Assembly (NCBI GenBank): GCA_000507305.1
Contig: DF239898.1
Span: forward strand, 87,711 to 151,710
DNA length: 64,000 nucleotides
Direction of reading: 5' to 3'
Source: Breviolum minutum Mf 1.05b.01
Taxonomy: Eukaryota; Sar; Dinophyceae; Suessiales; Symbiodiniaceae
The notes beneath the pieces are model-generated. The model was not told where the DNA came from and made no database searches. It worked only from the letters and a program-made list of their open reading frames with translations. Shown piece after piece: positions 10,334-22,735 of this stretch (position 1 is its first letter; each line of letters begins with the position of its first letter). The position numbers and the translations under genes were made by a program.

Positions 10334-12800
10334 ATGCTGTCTATGAGATGAATTGTTCAAACGAGTTTCCAGTCAAAGGCAGAAGATAGACATGGTTGTT
10401 GCTTGAGACAGCGCATTCTACAAAAGTGAGCCAGGATGTCGGTTTTTAACCGGGCTTCGACTAAGGCCACAAAGTTTGGATCCGCAGAGCCTCTTTGCAG
10501 AAAGAGATTTGTCCAAGATGTCACGAGTCATAATGAATGGTGAAAAGTCAACCACCAGTACCTTCCCACACAGGCTCAACTGCAAACCATGGACCAGGGG
10601 CAGTTGTCAGTCAATTCTCAAGTCTGCAATCAGTCTTTTAGCCTCGAACTGAAGCGTTGCTCTTGAGTATCCCATCACCACGAACCACAGAGATAGTGCT
10701 TCTGCATTTCCCGTCAAATAACATCCAAAATTACTAGACATTATCATAATTATCATCACTACCAAGAAAACAAAGATTGTTTTTTATTGGTGGTTTTGAT
10801 TGATGTTATAAGTTTTTTTTACATCTTAATACTGAGATGCTACTTGCCAAAGTCCAGCTATCCGCATCGCTCTGGAGCCGAGGCGGTCCATCTCCCCCGG
10901 AGCCTCCAATGTGGCCCGAGACCTTTTCACCAGTGACTGGTCGCACACTTCAAATTTGCGGAGCTACATTGAGCTATTAACAACCAGAATCAATCAAGTA
11001 TAATGTATGATATGTATGTATTCAGAGTATGAAGAACCAAAACCTCAAATGGAATACACAAATCCTGCAATAGCCGGACAACCTGTAAGCCACTAATTCT
11101 CCATGACAGTCTCTGAAGTGAACTAGGCTATGAGCAGACAGCATTCTCTGAGCCGGGGAGTTTGCAGAGTGGGAGATGCGCCGACCTTTCTCGCTTACAT
11201 TTTCTGGCGTACAGATTCCATTACGGTGCGGTTATTTGAATTTTATTTGCCCTCCTTTCGAAATTTGGTTACTTTGACCTTGATAGTAGTTGATAGTATT
11301 TGATAGTGTATTTGATACAATGACCAACGGCTAAGCTTTGTCAGTTTAAGATTGTTTAAGGCTGTCTCCGGATCCTGAGAGCATTTGCAGAGTTTGACGG
11401 GGTGGTTAGATGGATGTAGAACAGCCCATCACAACAGAGATATTCGAAAGGTCGCGGCAAGACCTTACAAAACGTCAAGATGATCTTCAGCATGGCAGTC
11501 AATCTACTCCCAGAGGGAGAAACACGATGAAAGAAGTGGCTGTTGTTGCACTATCTATCAAAGTGAAAGGAACGCTGCAATCATTTTCTGGTACTTTACG
11601 CAGTTTGATTACATTGCGTGTAAGAAGCACCAAGACTGCAAAACAGACCAGACAAACAGGTGACTGCGAAGCATTTTGTGAACTGGAAAGGGTTGTTAAC
11701 AAAACGAAGCTTGAAGCCATGGGTGCTGTGTGCAACACCATGCTCTGGCCCATATGCTTTTCAGTCATTCACAGAGGCTCGCAGGTAACATTCTGAATAT
11801 GTCTGAATTATATGAGTAGTGAAGCCGGTGACAGTAGTGGTTGCCATGTTGAATGATGTTTGAGCATGTTTGATCAACTTTTTGGAATTGAGAGCTATGG
11901 TCAGATAGTCATTTGGAACCAGCCCTGCACCCAGGGATGCCATCTGTGAAAGCCAAATTCAAGACAATTCAATACAGTTCAAATCTGGGGAGCAACTTGC
12001 CATGTTAAGCGAGACATTCAGAGATAATATACATGCTGAGAGCCTCCCCACACACACAAAATGACATTGCGTACCGTGGTTTCCGTGGTGTCAGAAGTTC
12101 TTGCAGGGAGTGCATCAAGTTCAAAGCTTGCTCCGTACGTCGTGGAGGACTGCCGATTCAAGAAGTTATGATTCAAAGACTAGCATTGACAATTCTTCAA
12201 ATGAAGAGCTTTCGATACGAATCCATTCCTACAACCATCATCCATCAAAATCATCTACTGTACGTTGCTGAACTATTCTGAATTGCCTAAAATGTGTGTC
12301 CACACATGTCCATACATTCTTTATCCGTACATATTCATGTACAGTAATATGATGTTATTAAGTTATACGTAATTCTATTATATTCATGAAATGTTATTCT
12401 AATATATATGATATTATGTTATGTTATATCATTATATTAGCAAACACACAACGTGTAGTATATGTGAATATACAGAACACGATTTTATATAATCTGAACG
12501 CGAGATCCTGACAGCCTGAAACCTTTCCGAAGGGTCTGGCAGGAGAGTATGCCATTTCACAATCCAGAGCACTCCTGCCCGACGAAGCGAGAGGTCCCAC
12601 ACCAAGCGCCACTGTATTTTGCTGCACGATGTTGCAATTGTTGCATTCTTGTTGTGTTTAAGGGTTTTCGCACTTCGAAGCCTTCGAGTATCAGTTGACT
12701 GTTTTTACATGTTTTTACGGTAGAATTCCTCCAAAAATGCAGGTTGATTGGCCCTTGTTGAAGGCAGGGCGCTAGGGATGCGACTGCGCCTGCTCTTTGC
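10334..12800. other. No firm gene; intron or intergenic
   Basis: A 128-codon frame at 11410-11796 (+) starts with ATG but overlaps an equally open minus frame and shows no recognisable domain. A piece near 10860-10930 (PHRSGAEAVHLPRSLQCG) looks protein-like but has no clear splice sites. 12310-12440 is AT-rich with TATTATATTC-like words. Confidence 0.4.
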
Positions 12801-12802
12801 AT

Positions 12803-12972
12803 ATTAGCACAACAACAGTGCTGTTTGATCTGTTTGATCTTTTTGCTGTTACCGGAATTGTTGGCCCATTAGAAGTTGTCAGAGAAGCATTGAGTGACGA
12901 AGGGAAGATTTGCAACCCTTTGCCATTCATTCTGTGCATGAAAGTCGTTGCTTCAGCACTCGTAGCTACATC
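12803..12972 (+). CDS. Hydrophobic exon, possibly SWEET/MtN3-like sugar transporter
   Basis: The frame runs LFDLFAVTGIVGPLEVV, then REAL...ICNPLPF...KVVASALVAT, and stops at a strong GTGAGTCT donor at 12973. The order GxxxPLxxV, then a charged stretch, then NxLPF, then a second hydrophobic helix resembles the repeat unit of SWEET transporters (established pattern of that family). Only one exon is seen, so the call is tentative. The 5' limit is uncertain. Confidence 0.35.
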
Positions 12973-13731
12973 GTGAGTCTTCTGCTGGTAAGGCTGAGCT
13001 CCAGTACTACGCTGATCAACCATCTCATCAACGCCGCATTTTCCTCTCAGACGACGCCAAGTTCGAATGGAGGACAGTTCCTGTCACTAGAATTGGTGGG
13101 AGCAGGAAGCCAAGGTGACAAAGACTCAAAGACTAAGACATTTGTTGCAGTCCTTTGCCATTGTTTGCGGAAGTCAAAAGTGTCAACAGGTGTCATTTGG
13201 TTTTACTGCGTTTGCTGCATGCCTAGCTATTCAACATGCTCATGCTGCAGCGTCTTCAAAGGCTGTGGGTGTCTCGAGTCTACGTTTCAAACGTCCCTTG
13301 CCCTGTGCAGAGATGACTGCGGACACATGTAGATTGATGTAGGATATTGAGAAGTTGATCACAGAACACAAAAAATCATATAGAACATTATTAAACAAGA
13401 CGCTTACTGCAATTGCATGGAATCACACCATATGCCATTTATTGCACTTCGATTCATTGCACTTGCAATGTGACATCGTTGAAATTCATTGATGTTCCAG
13501 ACATTATAATCCAGTGCATGCAGGCACTTGAACATGCATGGACTATATGCAGATATTCGATGATATTCGTCCATGTGCATCACTCAGGATGTGGACTTTT
13601 GCCCCCTGGGACTGCAGACCGTGCACCTTGCAGATCCCTAGACTCATTTATGCACTTTGCTGCTCGAGATGCGTCATTTCTATCCATTTCTTTCATTTCT
13701 TTCATATTTCTTCCTTCGTTGTGCATTCTTG

Positions 13732-13888
13732 TGCCCATTTGGACGGACCAGACTGTCCTTCAGAGCCACTGTCTCATGCAAATAAGGACGTGGACCGACG
13801 CTTGGATGAGTTCGATGTTGCATCATTAGCAGGAGTTTTTGAAGCTCACTATGTGTTCCTTGGAAGGTTTAGGACAAGCAGCTCTTGA
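13732..13888 (+). CDS. Exon candidate, acidic segment, unknown
   Basis: The open frame contains SEPLSHANKDVDRRLDEFDV and ASLAGVFEAHYVFLGRFR. Composition is protein-like, but splice sites are not clear and a TGA closes the frame at 13886-13888. No family recognised. Confidence 0.3.
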
Positions 13889-14245
13889 GCTTACTTTCAG
13901 CAACTGCAGTATGGCGGATCTTGTGCTATGAATAGAGCAGCACAGTCCGCTCTTAAACAAGGAGGTAACGTAATCACACTGGGTGTGACTAGCTAGAATT
14001 TGGCTGCCAGGTTTGTTCATTTTTGTTCCAATTTCCGAAAATATGTTGCAGTGATTTGTTGGCGCAAAATATCATATACACACACGTATATACGTGCATT
14101 GTATATACGTGCATTAAGTTTGGGCAGGCTAGGGTGTGCATGCTTCATTTGTTTAAAGGGGGATCTCTGTTGCATGCTTGGCTCAAGGTGCCCTGTGCCA
14201 AACTGGCCAGGGATCAAATTGTGTGTGTGTTTGGTTCCCTTCCAG

Positions 14246-14847
14246 GAGTGACCTGGACTGGGCCAGGCTTGGTACATCGGCAACTCCATGCGGCCTGTGG
14301 GAATGCCACGATTACGAATGGCCCCCTGCATGGTTGGGGAAAAACAATAATAGTCAAGAAATCACCTCAAAAAAGTTGGACCGCTTTCTTTTGCTAATGA
14401 AGGCTCTGTCGGAGAGCCCCACGGCCGAGGACGTGGTTGACAGGCTTTCATGGGTGGTCTTTTTTCCCCACAAAAGATTAAAAATAGGCATTGAAGTCCA
14501 CGTCGTATTTTTGTGGACCAGTCAAGAAGGCAGCAGGATATTGTTTTTTCTTGTGATTGAAAATGCAGGGGTGGGTGGCGAAGAGCGAGAAAGGTCTGGC
14601 CAGCCTCTTTTCGAGGCTGCCCTTTCTCGTCGCGAATTCCGCTTGCTTGACCCTGCCGCCGGGCACCGCAGTGCTCAGCCAAGCGGATGTGGTGGACGAG
14701 AAGTGGGTAGTGCGGAGCGATGTTGGTCCACGAGCTCGGTGGACCCCGTCAAGAGATAGAATACAGGTTCATGATTTGATCGTTTTGGAGGTGGGGCTCC
14801 AGCAGATAGAATTTGAATATTCCGACATCGACGATCCAGATGAGTAA
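14246..14847 (+). CDS. Two-exon 3' end of an unknown protein
   Basis: Exon 14246-14453 follows CTTCCAG|G. It reads SDLDWARLGTSATPCGLWEC, then EWPPAWLGKNN, then LDRFLLLMKALSESPTAEDV, and ends at a GTGGTC donor in phase 0. Exon 14569-14847 follows GCAG|G in phase 0 and reads GWVAKSEKGLASLFSRLPFL, then PPGTAVLSQADVVDEKWVV, then IEFEYSDIDDPDE, before TAA. The 115-base intron is GT-AG with a pyrimidine tract. No domain recognised; the tail is acidic. The gene must begin upstream. Confidence 0.6.
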
Positions 14848-15239
14848 ACAATTTCATCGAACTGCCTTTCTCTCACATGGTGTGGAACAGGAATACAACC
14901 CAAGAAAGATTGAACACATATAATATAGATCGTATTCGCATATTTATTTTGATATGTATATGCATGAGCCAATCTACTGTGTAATTATATACAAGTATAC
15001 ACGCAGTTGAAGACACAGAATTTTTGCCAAATAGCAATTGAAGCTCAAAATCTTGATTTGCAAATATACATATTGGAAAATCCAAGCTTTTGAAAGATTT
15101 ACGCCACCCAAACAAAAATATTCCATCTCTTGCATGCCAAAGTTCAACATCTAATTAATTTGGGGATATTTGTGTTCTACTCATTATTCTAATTAGTATA
15201 GCTATAACTGTTTGGGTTCTCCATGCTTTCTTAGTGTGC

Positions 15240-15470
15240 GCCTTTGTTTGGGACACCGTGTCCGCCTCGCTGGGCTTGTCTGTCTCTTGTCTCCGGTTTT
15301 TTGTCTTCCATCCGTGTTCCAACTGGTCTGGGATGTTGTGTCCGCCTCCTAGCTGGTCTTCCATCTTGTCTTCGTTGTGGAATGCTTGGCTCTCAGCTCG
15401 TCTCCGGTCCTTGTCTCCCATGTTGCGCTCTAGGTGGTTGCTTCTTGGGTTCGTTTCGCGGCTTCTTTCA
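15240..15470. repeat. Pyrimidine-rich degenerate repeat (CTTGTCTCC/TCCGCCTC words)
   Basis: Words such as GTGTCCGCCTC and TTGTCTCCxxT recur several times. The matching minus-strand 152-codon frame (15155-15613) is a by-product of this composition. Confidence 0.4.
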
Positions 15471-15548
15471 AAGTTACATATATGTGGGAGCGCCAGATCA
15501 ATGAAAGATCCTATCGTCCACCCCGTGCTTTCTAGGCACTGGGGATGA

Positions 15549-15986
15549 TGCGTCCAGAGAAACCGCTGTATGACCCTATCCAGTTCTTGGGGGGTCCTCC
15601 AACACTCCTTCAATGGGCGCGCTGCAGGAGATTCATTCTCACTCGAACGCGCGACACTTGAGAGGGGAAAAAGAAGTGAGTAGCCATTGCGTCTTCCGTT
15701 ACAGAAGGGTTACTTTAAGCAAATGTAGATTGATATAAGCTGATATATTGTAATAGCTATCATTGATTCAAGTATTGGCACGTATGACTTGTGGGCGCCG
15801 CTAGAGATTTTTTTCTTCGAGAAAACGTTGCACAAATCCGCGCAGACTTTTCCTGCTGGGCTACTGAGGCAATACACAACAAGGATACCGTTTGTGCTGA
15901 CAGTTCTCTCTGGGTGGCCGTTGTTCCGCATCTACAGCGGCCTTGTAGATTCTGCAGCTCGGCTGGGCTTCGAAAAAATACAATAG
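15549..15986 (+). CDS. Two exon candidates, unknown
   Basis: 15549-15651 reads MRPEKPLYDPIQFLGGPPT then LLQWARCRRFILTRTRDT before TGA. 15790-15986 is open in two registers, one membrane-like (LLRQYTTRIPFVLTVLSGWP) and one polar (RENVAQIRADFSCWATEA). I cannot decide the register, and splice sites are weak. Confidence 0.3.
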
Positions 15987-16352
15987 ATTTTGTTTTTATG
16001 TTTTGTATTGTCTTGTTAGTTTTTGAGAGTTTCAAATGGTTTTGCATTTCATTGTATTGTATATGCCACGCTTATGTGCAACGTATGCCATGTGATGACA
16101 TTTGCGAAATTGCGCCAATATAGTTAGACATGGGGATGAGATGCCTATACGTGGAATTGCGTGGGCTGTGAGGTGGTGGTGGTGGTGGTGGTAAAGTTTT
16201 AACGGACTATTCGCCGAGACCCAAGCCAGTTTAGGAACCCGCTGATGTGTTTGGCATTTGTTGGCCGAATATCTGACGTCAGATGACGTCACCCCCAAAG
16301 ATACTTGACTAATGAAATCCTTCAAACTTTGCTGTATTTCAAGGAAATCCAG

Positions 16353-17357
16353 GTTGGTATGACATTACGATTCACCAGAATAATGTGTCGGCATACGGCT
16401 TGGGGAACTGTTCCGGTTTGACAAGCTTTCGATCAGGCTATATTCGTCTGAACTGCATGTCATCTAGCCTGTAGGTACGAGCTCGACCTGATTTTCCGCA
16501 TTTGCCTGGCCAGGGCATTTGTGGTGGGGCCGCGCACCACTTAGTTTCAAATAAGCCAATAAGCGTGAGTGGTGTACTTCCGTGGAGTTGGGAGCTCAAA
16601 CATGTTCAAACTCATCGCTACCAGGATCAGGAAAGCATCAAATTTTTTTCCAGGTCTGGTACGACCTCACAGTACTAAACATGTCCAAACCTTCATCTCT
16701 TGCCTCAAGTTGCGTGAAAGTTATTTGAGAATGGTTTGATTTGGGAGTGTGCATCATTGCGCCATTCATCAAATTTCTACTTCCGCATTGCTGAGGTGCA
16801 GATGGGAGACATCTATTCGGCCATTCGCATTCTGCATGGCACCGAAGGGTTGAACACTGCATCTCAGCTCTTTAGAAGCATCGGGTAATATCGGTTATGC
16901 ATGATGCAAACCTGAAGTAAATAGAATTTTAGCACTTTCAAAATGAAGAGAGCAAAGTTGCACAGAGCATTCAGTGCTTTAAGCTTGTTGTGTCAAGAAC
17001 TTATTGCAATCTTGTGAGGATGACAGCAATGGAGTCTTGGTGATACTAGCGCGCATCCTGACCAATGCAGAGGACGCGACAAATCAGCTGTTAGCGACTG
17101 GCAAAGCCGAGCCTCTGTGACAACTAACGTAAACGCGTTGACGGAATCTTGATGAATTTTGAATTACAGCGCTGGTTTCTGCAAGTATATATGATGGGGA
17201 GAGTCAGTGTCGGTCTCATGTTGCCGAGAATGTGACAATCTGTCAGAGTACGCAGTGTAATGCAAGGGTAATCAGAAATTGCTTTCTAACCTCCGCACGA
17301 GTGCTGAGGAGTGGGACCATGTTGAGGACGGTCACTGTGGGACATTCCTGTTTCAAG
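16353..17357 (+). CDS. Exon cluster of an unidentified gene
   Basis: Four good exons in one direction. 16353-16470 is WYDITIHQNNVSAYGLGNCS plus GLTSFRSGYIRLNCM, with a GTAGGT donor. 16796-16884 is VQMGDIYSAIRILHGTEGLN, with GTAATA. 17019-17116 is DDSNGVLVILARILTNAEDA plus TNQLLATGKAEP, with GTGACA. 17267-17357 is GNQKLLSNLRTSAEEWDHVE plus DGHCGTFLFQ, with GTACTG. All acceptors are AG|G. Phases between them do not all join, so further small exons lie between. The protein mixes helical and Gly/Cys-containing segments; no family recognised. Confidence 0.55.
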
Positions 17358-17359
17358 GT

Positions 17360-18062
17360 ACTGATACTTGGACATATTCGGTGCATGTATTGACCAGCTC
17401 AAGGCAAAGCTGTGCCAAAATTTATATACAATGAATTGATAGCGACGTATATCGAGTCTTTGTTCAACGTTGCAGCAATCTCTATTCTATAATACATTTT
17501 AAATCCTGCCCAGCAGCGGGCGGTGTAGCTGTGGCGACCAGAGTTCTAGCAAATACTCGAGAACTCGAAGCGACCGCTGATTCACGCGTGTTTCTCTTTC
17601 CCTCACGCTGGTCAAATTTGAGCTGGGGCATGGCAGGATGATTGCAATCTGGCAATTGCTTTCGCTCATTTGGGGCGTGCATTGGCTCTGGCTTCTCTTA
17701 GAGACCTTTCCACGTCGACCGCCAGCGGCATCACAGAGTACTTTGGTGACTTGGCAGCAGTTGCGCATTGCATCAGCGTTGCATCTATATCTAATAATTA
17801 GAGACTTAATACATACTGTTCTGTAATTATGTAGATATTATAGTATGATAATCATAATGACCAATATACATTTATAGACAGATAGTATTTGTTAATTGAG
17901 GATATCATTCTGACATGGGCAGAACAAATTCCAAGAAATGCAGCCAATCAACTGAGAAGCGGATGCCCCAAACCAATGATACATCCACTACATGCTGCCT
18001 TGTGCGGAGCATGGACCAAGAAGAAGAAGAAGAAGAAGAAGAAGAAGAAGAAGAAGAAGAAG

Positions 18063-18093
<31 letters not shown>

Positions 18094-18844
18094 GATGCTT
18101 AAAAATGGCAAGGCAAGGGAATGGAAACATTCCCAACTAGACTACGCAAAATTAAAGATGAAAGAGCAATTGAATTGAAGATATCGGATGTGCATTTACA
18201 CATCTCATGTACTGACACTATTTTATACTTTTCTTATGCTCATACATACTGTAAGTACTGTCAAAGTACTGACTATCAAGGTCATATATCATACGCATGC
18301 TGCATACAGTATCAGGTATGATTATCAATATTGATGTGTGGTATTCACAATGTAGACATATTAGCATGTAGACATGCGTGCTGGTGCACTTGCGTGTATG
18401 TTGTCAGTGTATGTAGGCTAGCTTCCTAGGTTGTAGATCGATGATCATAGCCAAACTCAGTTCGATGTCAGTACGGCAATGCATCTATCATGTCATTCCA
18501 TGCAATACAATGATATACAATGTAGGGCTGGACACTTAGAGATCGTGGAGGTACACACTACACACCGTGCTGCACTATCAATGCATGTTTTGTACTGAAC
18601 ACTAGTACAATACATGCATTCAGAACCTTTGTAAATCTGAATATTACATCTCCATGTATATCGATACGCATACGTACATATGATATATAGCATTATATAG
18701 ACAAGTGACATGTCGGGTATTCTGCCCACACAGAAGCATACACCTAAAGGAATGACAGCAAGGTACCGAGTACTATTATAGCATCAAAGTTACTGTTCCA
18801 GGTTTTTTAAAGCCGTTTCTTTTGTTTTTTACATCATTCCCGAG
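17360..18844. other. No gene seen apart from a microsatellite
   Basis: Mostly AT-rich sequence with several short open frames lacking splice context. Contains the AAG array listed separately and many ATACATAC/TATATG words between 18200 and 18720. Confidence 0.5.
18018..18092. repeat. (AAG)25 microsatellite
   Basis: Twenty-five uninterrupted AAG units. Reading frames through it give poly-Glu, poly-Lys, poly-Ser or poly-Phe products that should not be annotated as genes. Confidence 0.98.
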
Positions 18845-20355
18845 GTAAGCTGCTGCGAAGTATTGAGGCAGCCGAGGACGCTTGGCACCTTTCTGCCGAG
18901 GCAGCTGTTAGAAATCATCGCCAGGGCCACAATTCTCTTCTGCGAATCTATGCAGGAAAGGGATGGAACGGGGACACAGGGGCCTGCTGTGGAAAGTCCG
19001 CATCGTCCAGGAGGGCTCCCATCACTACAGATAGAAGTTGATGAGCAATTCTCTCAAAATATTCGAAATTGTGTTTCTGACATGCCATGAGTATGATCGT
19101 GTCGAGATGGGTGTATGCATGTTGTATGCCATGCCATGTCAAGCCCGTCTTTGTTGAATGTTCTCTTATGTTCTCTTTTCTGTGTTTTTTTCAGCAACAG
19201 AACTGATATTTTTGAGATCTCTTGTTTGAGGCGGTTGGCCAATCTGGCAGATGCTTGATCGATTGCAGCGGCTGACATCCCAAAGGCCCTGGGGGCCTGA
19301 CCCCAGAAAAGGTATGTAAAATGTAAATTCATATAATTGTAAATGTAGATGTCAGATTTCAACAATGAAATGCCAACCATGGACCACTTACTGGTGCTAT
19401 TTGGTGGCCTTGGGGATGGTGAGATTGATGAGTGGATAAAAGCACAGCTATGTCATGCTCAGAATTCTGAGATCCAGAGTTGATCCAGAGTGTTTTTATG
19501 TTTTTTGTGTGGTGGTTGTGCAGGCCATGGGCTTTGCGATGTCGCTCCTTTGATGAGAAAGCACCACTTTGTCCAGCCTGCGCAGTGCCTCAGCAGGCAA
19601 CTTGGCCGAGATCCAGCCGAACCCAATCTGCAAGATTTTGTCAAGCAGCTGAGATGTCGAAGAGAGAGAAAATGTTGAAATATGTTGAACATGGGAGAAA
19701 AGGAGAAATGAGAGAAGTTTGGCAGGTCTAGCACCTTGCAGATTCTGGCACCATGTTTCTTCTCAGAAGTTCAGGCAATGTCGTTGACTGTTGAAGTTGA
19801 AGGGGCTTCAATGAATCTTGGCTGAGGCGGAATGGAATCGTGAAAGCCAGTGGGTTTCAGCGCTGGCTGCTGGTGGTGCCAGGGGTGAGTTCGAGGCAAA
19901 GCCCAGTTTCTTTGAACAACGCGTCAGACACAAGAGAAGCTTAGTACGATTTGATCTCCACATGAAGCTTGACAGGCAGCACGTAGTGATACTGGATCTT
20001 GTTGGATCAGTCTGTGAATTGATGACACCAGCCAACAGTGAGCCTTCAAAGAGGGAATCTCCGAGCTGTAAATGTGGAGTGCAGACTCATCCTCCCTTAC
20101 ACGATGCCGAAAGTCACGGTTTTTGCGTCTGGATCCTCCGCTTGTGCAGCTTGGTCTTGGCAGGCTGTGCATCAACCAAGACTGCGCATGGACCTTCTGC
20201 AGGACATGGCCGGCTCTACAGCTTCTGCAGCGGCACGTGCACTTGACAACAGGCCAGATATTGTCAACAGAAATCAATTCAAAGTTGAACTTGACAATGA
20301 TTTTGCGAGCTTTGAAAACGACCTTCAGACGGGATTTGAGATACAGTATATTTGA
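18845..20355 (+). CDS. Exon cluster of an unidentified gene
   Basis: Exons on the + strand: 18845-18955 (KLLRSIEAAEDAWHLSAEAA, VRNHRQGHNSLLRIYA; GA donor); 19349-19483 (MSDFNNEMPTMDHLLVLFGG, GEIDEWIKAQLCHAQN, TGA); 19524 to about 19677 (GHGLCDVAPLMRKHHFVQPA, EPNLQDFVKQL); 19803-19884 (GFNESWLRRNGIVKASGFQR; GTGAGT donor); 20038-20355 (MPKVTVFASGSSACAAWSW, NRNQFKVELDNDFASFENDL). Acceptors are mostly AG|G. At 20038-20355 two registers are open, and I prefer the one quoted. No family recognised; whether all belong to one gene is unknown. Confidence 0.45.
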
Positions 20356-20529
20356 TTCATTTTGATTAGATTCTAACAGATAGATGATATAAAACTTAAG
20401 ATATAAATGACAATCAATCAAATGAATTCTGTTCCGGACCCAGCCAGCTTTCTCCCGTCGAGTGTTGCAAAAATTTGAAACACGCATCAGTGATGATCAA
20501 AGGAGGACCCTATCATATTGTAGCTCCGC

Positions 20530-20690
20530 GTACTATGTAACATTTCATATCTTATATCATTAAAATAACATGTCAAGCATTTCAACACACATCAGAACAT
20601 TCTAGAATATTTCAGTACTCCTTCCCCAACATTTCAATACATTTCAGAACATTGCAGTACATTTCGCAACATTGCAGATGGTTTTCGTCC
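20530..20690. repeat. Degenerate ACATTTCA(G/A)AACATT short tandem repeat
   Basis: Units such as ACATTTCAATACATTTCAG and AACATTGCAGTACATTTCG recur with drift, clearest at 20628-20677. No coding role. Confidence 0.6.
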
Positions 20691-20852
20691 ATTTTCAATC
20701 CCAAGCCCTCTTGTTGAAGAGTTTAGACTACTGGGGGCTCGTTGCAATTGGTATCAGTTTGTTTTTGATTTGATTCATGTTGAAAGTCAAATTATGTTGA
20801 AACATTCAAGAATCTTCAAGTGAGAGCTCAAGCGGATGAAACATGAATTGAG

Positions 20853-21846
20853 AAAGATAATGCCAGGTTGGAGCATGCTGGGGAAGCCTGGGCCACTTTG
20901 CTGTCAGATGATGATGCAATCGCCAATGAAGCTGCCAGGCCGACTGCTTCGCCAAGACATGAAAGGGTTGAGACGAGCATGTTATTTTTTGATGTTTTTT
21001 GTTTGGAACTCCCAAAATCGTATATCATGATGTAAGTTCTGAAGACCTCTGAAGTACTTTCATGCCAGGTACAATAGTATATTATAAGATTTGCCGTCAA
21101 AGTGATGTAGCAACCATCACAACGAAAGCAAGACGAAAGCGAGACACATGGAATCAGGACACTGTACATTTGTATTTCGTGATTGGTGCTTGTTTCGAGA
21201 GGGTTATAAGCAAGGCAGCCTCTGGCTGATTTGGGTTCAGGCCAAGAAGGGACCTCTGAAAGCACCACGTTTGATATCGTTTAATGTCTTTTGAGTATCC
21301 AATGCTGTTCAATGCTTCTAAAGGCCAACTGAGCAAATGGATTGTGTCTTTGATCAACCTGGGTAGGCTCTCCTGGATGTTTCAAGATCTTGGGACCGTT
21401 CGACATTTAAAGCCACGTTGAGGCGTGCTCTCATTGTGTACGCTGAAGCAGTGCGCGTGATGGCCCGCTCTGTGCGGCGGGCTGAGGCAAAAGTTGCTTC
21501 TGATGCATCGAAAGATTCTGCACCGCCACGTCCTTTTTTGGTCTTGATGACAGAGGCAGGCCTGAGTGACCTTGAGACAAAGACATAGAATATCATAGAA
21601 TATCATTGATGGAATAATAGTATACTAAAACTGGTTTCATGGGGAGAATGACCAGCAGCGCTCCTACGGTCCTACAGTATTCTGCAATATTCTGCATTTG
21701 CCATTCCGGCAGGCAGCTCTTACAAGTGATGTGCGAGACATGTTGGAGGGCGACGGATTGACGCCGCTCGTCGGTGCCTCAAATATCCACAGCTGTTTTT
21801 CTTGCGCGAGCTTCAGACCCGAAGCATTCCCAAACGCCATGACATA
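20853..21846 (+). CDS. Exon cluster, unidentified, helical protein
   Basis: 20853-21030 reads DNARLEHAGEAWATLLSDDD then AIANEAARPTASPRHERVET and meets a strong GTAAGT donor. 21367-21582 (AG|G acceptor) reads ALLDVSRSWDRSTFKATLRR then ALIVYAEAVRVMARSVRRAE then PRPFLVLMTEAGLSDLETK. 21713-21846 (AG|G) reads AALTSDVRDMLEGDGLTPLV then HSCFSCASFRPEAFPNAM. The last two each run into the same string GACATAG, so either a stop follows or GA is used as donor in both. The middle exon is long, Ala/Arg-rich and helical. No family recognised. Confidence 0.55.
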
Positions 21847-21849
21847 GAA

Positions 21850-22735
21850 ACCTGAGTGGAATCGGTTTCGTACTACAGAACGCGATGCAAATATACAATT
21901 TATGAGGATTCAATAGGATTCATATATCACATGTCAAATCTATGATGAATTCTATACTCTGTAGTGGATTCGACATGCGTGTTCCGTGTATGGATATTAT
22001 GGCATTCTCCAGAATTCCAAGACAGAGGTCACAGGCTTTTGTTCAACCTGTATGCTGATGAGTTGGAAAAAAACAACATGACAAAATGAATAGAAAATAG
22101 TAGCCAATCAAAGAGTAGACAAATTGAAGAACCAAAGAGTAAACCATTAGCGCTTGTATATCCTGTTGCCGGGCCACAACAAGGTATAGAGCCAATTCAA
22201 GACATTCAAGACACTGCACGCTAAGGTCCTGCCAAGCTTTAGCAGTGAGGGTATAGTTGTGCCATCTCGGAGGAAGCAGCGAGGCAGGAGCTTCATTGAG
22301 ATATGGTATTCGTGATATTAATATCTCATGAATCGGCATGAAAACGATGCAAACGAAGACCTACACTTGCATTGATTGATACACTTGATTCACCTTGATT
22401 CAAGTGGGAACAAAAGCGTTGCAGAGAAGAGCCGTACAAAACAACCTGCAATCCTATATTATTCACGTTATTCAGTGCCGGTTTATTGATGTTTGTGGAG
22501 TTGTTGAATCATGTCCTGATCGACTTCAGCAATTCCACACCAGGCGAGACAGGTGCTGGAGAGGAGGCCAGCCCGTACTCGAAAGTGCGCATGTCGGACA
22601 TGCACACCTTGGAACACTTTAGAACTGGGAATTTGGGAGCCACGAGTCATCACTTCAGTGTCACTGACCATGGGATACCATGAGACTCTTCACTCTTCAT
22701 ACGTCCGAGACAAGCAGTGATTCAAAGTTTTTCAG
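21850..22735. other. Spacer; ambiguous open frames at 22480-22710
   Basis: AT-rich to 22040. At 22480-22710 all three + frames are open over a GC-richer stretch (one contains DFSNSTPGETGAGEEAS, another ARQVLERRPARTRKCAC after an AG|G). Part of this is probably exon, but I cannot choose the frame. Confidence 0.35.

Noticed and set aside
14178-14189. TTGGCTCAAG resembling the 3' part of the dinoflagellate spliced leader
   Set aside because: Only 10 bases match and the upstream bases do not fit the leader; a chance match is likely, so no retrogene claim is made from it.
15155-15613. 152-codon minus-strand ORF
   Set aside because: Antisense of a pyrimidine-rich repeat; no domain, and a more protein-like plus-strand exon overlaps its end.
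17889-18178. Poly-Glu/Lys/Ser/Phe ORFs
   Set aside because: All come from the (AAG)25 array.
19924-20487. 187-codon minus-strand ORF
   Set aside because: Shadow of plus-strand exons at 19803-20355, which have better splice context.
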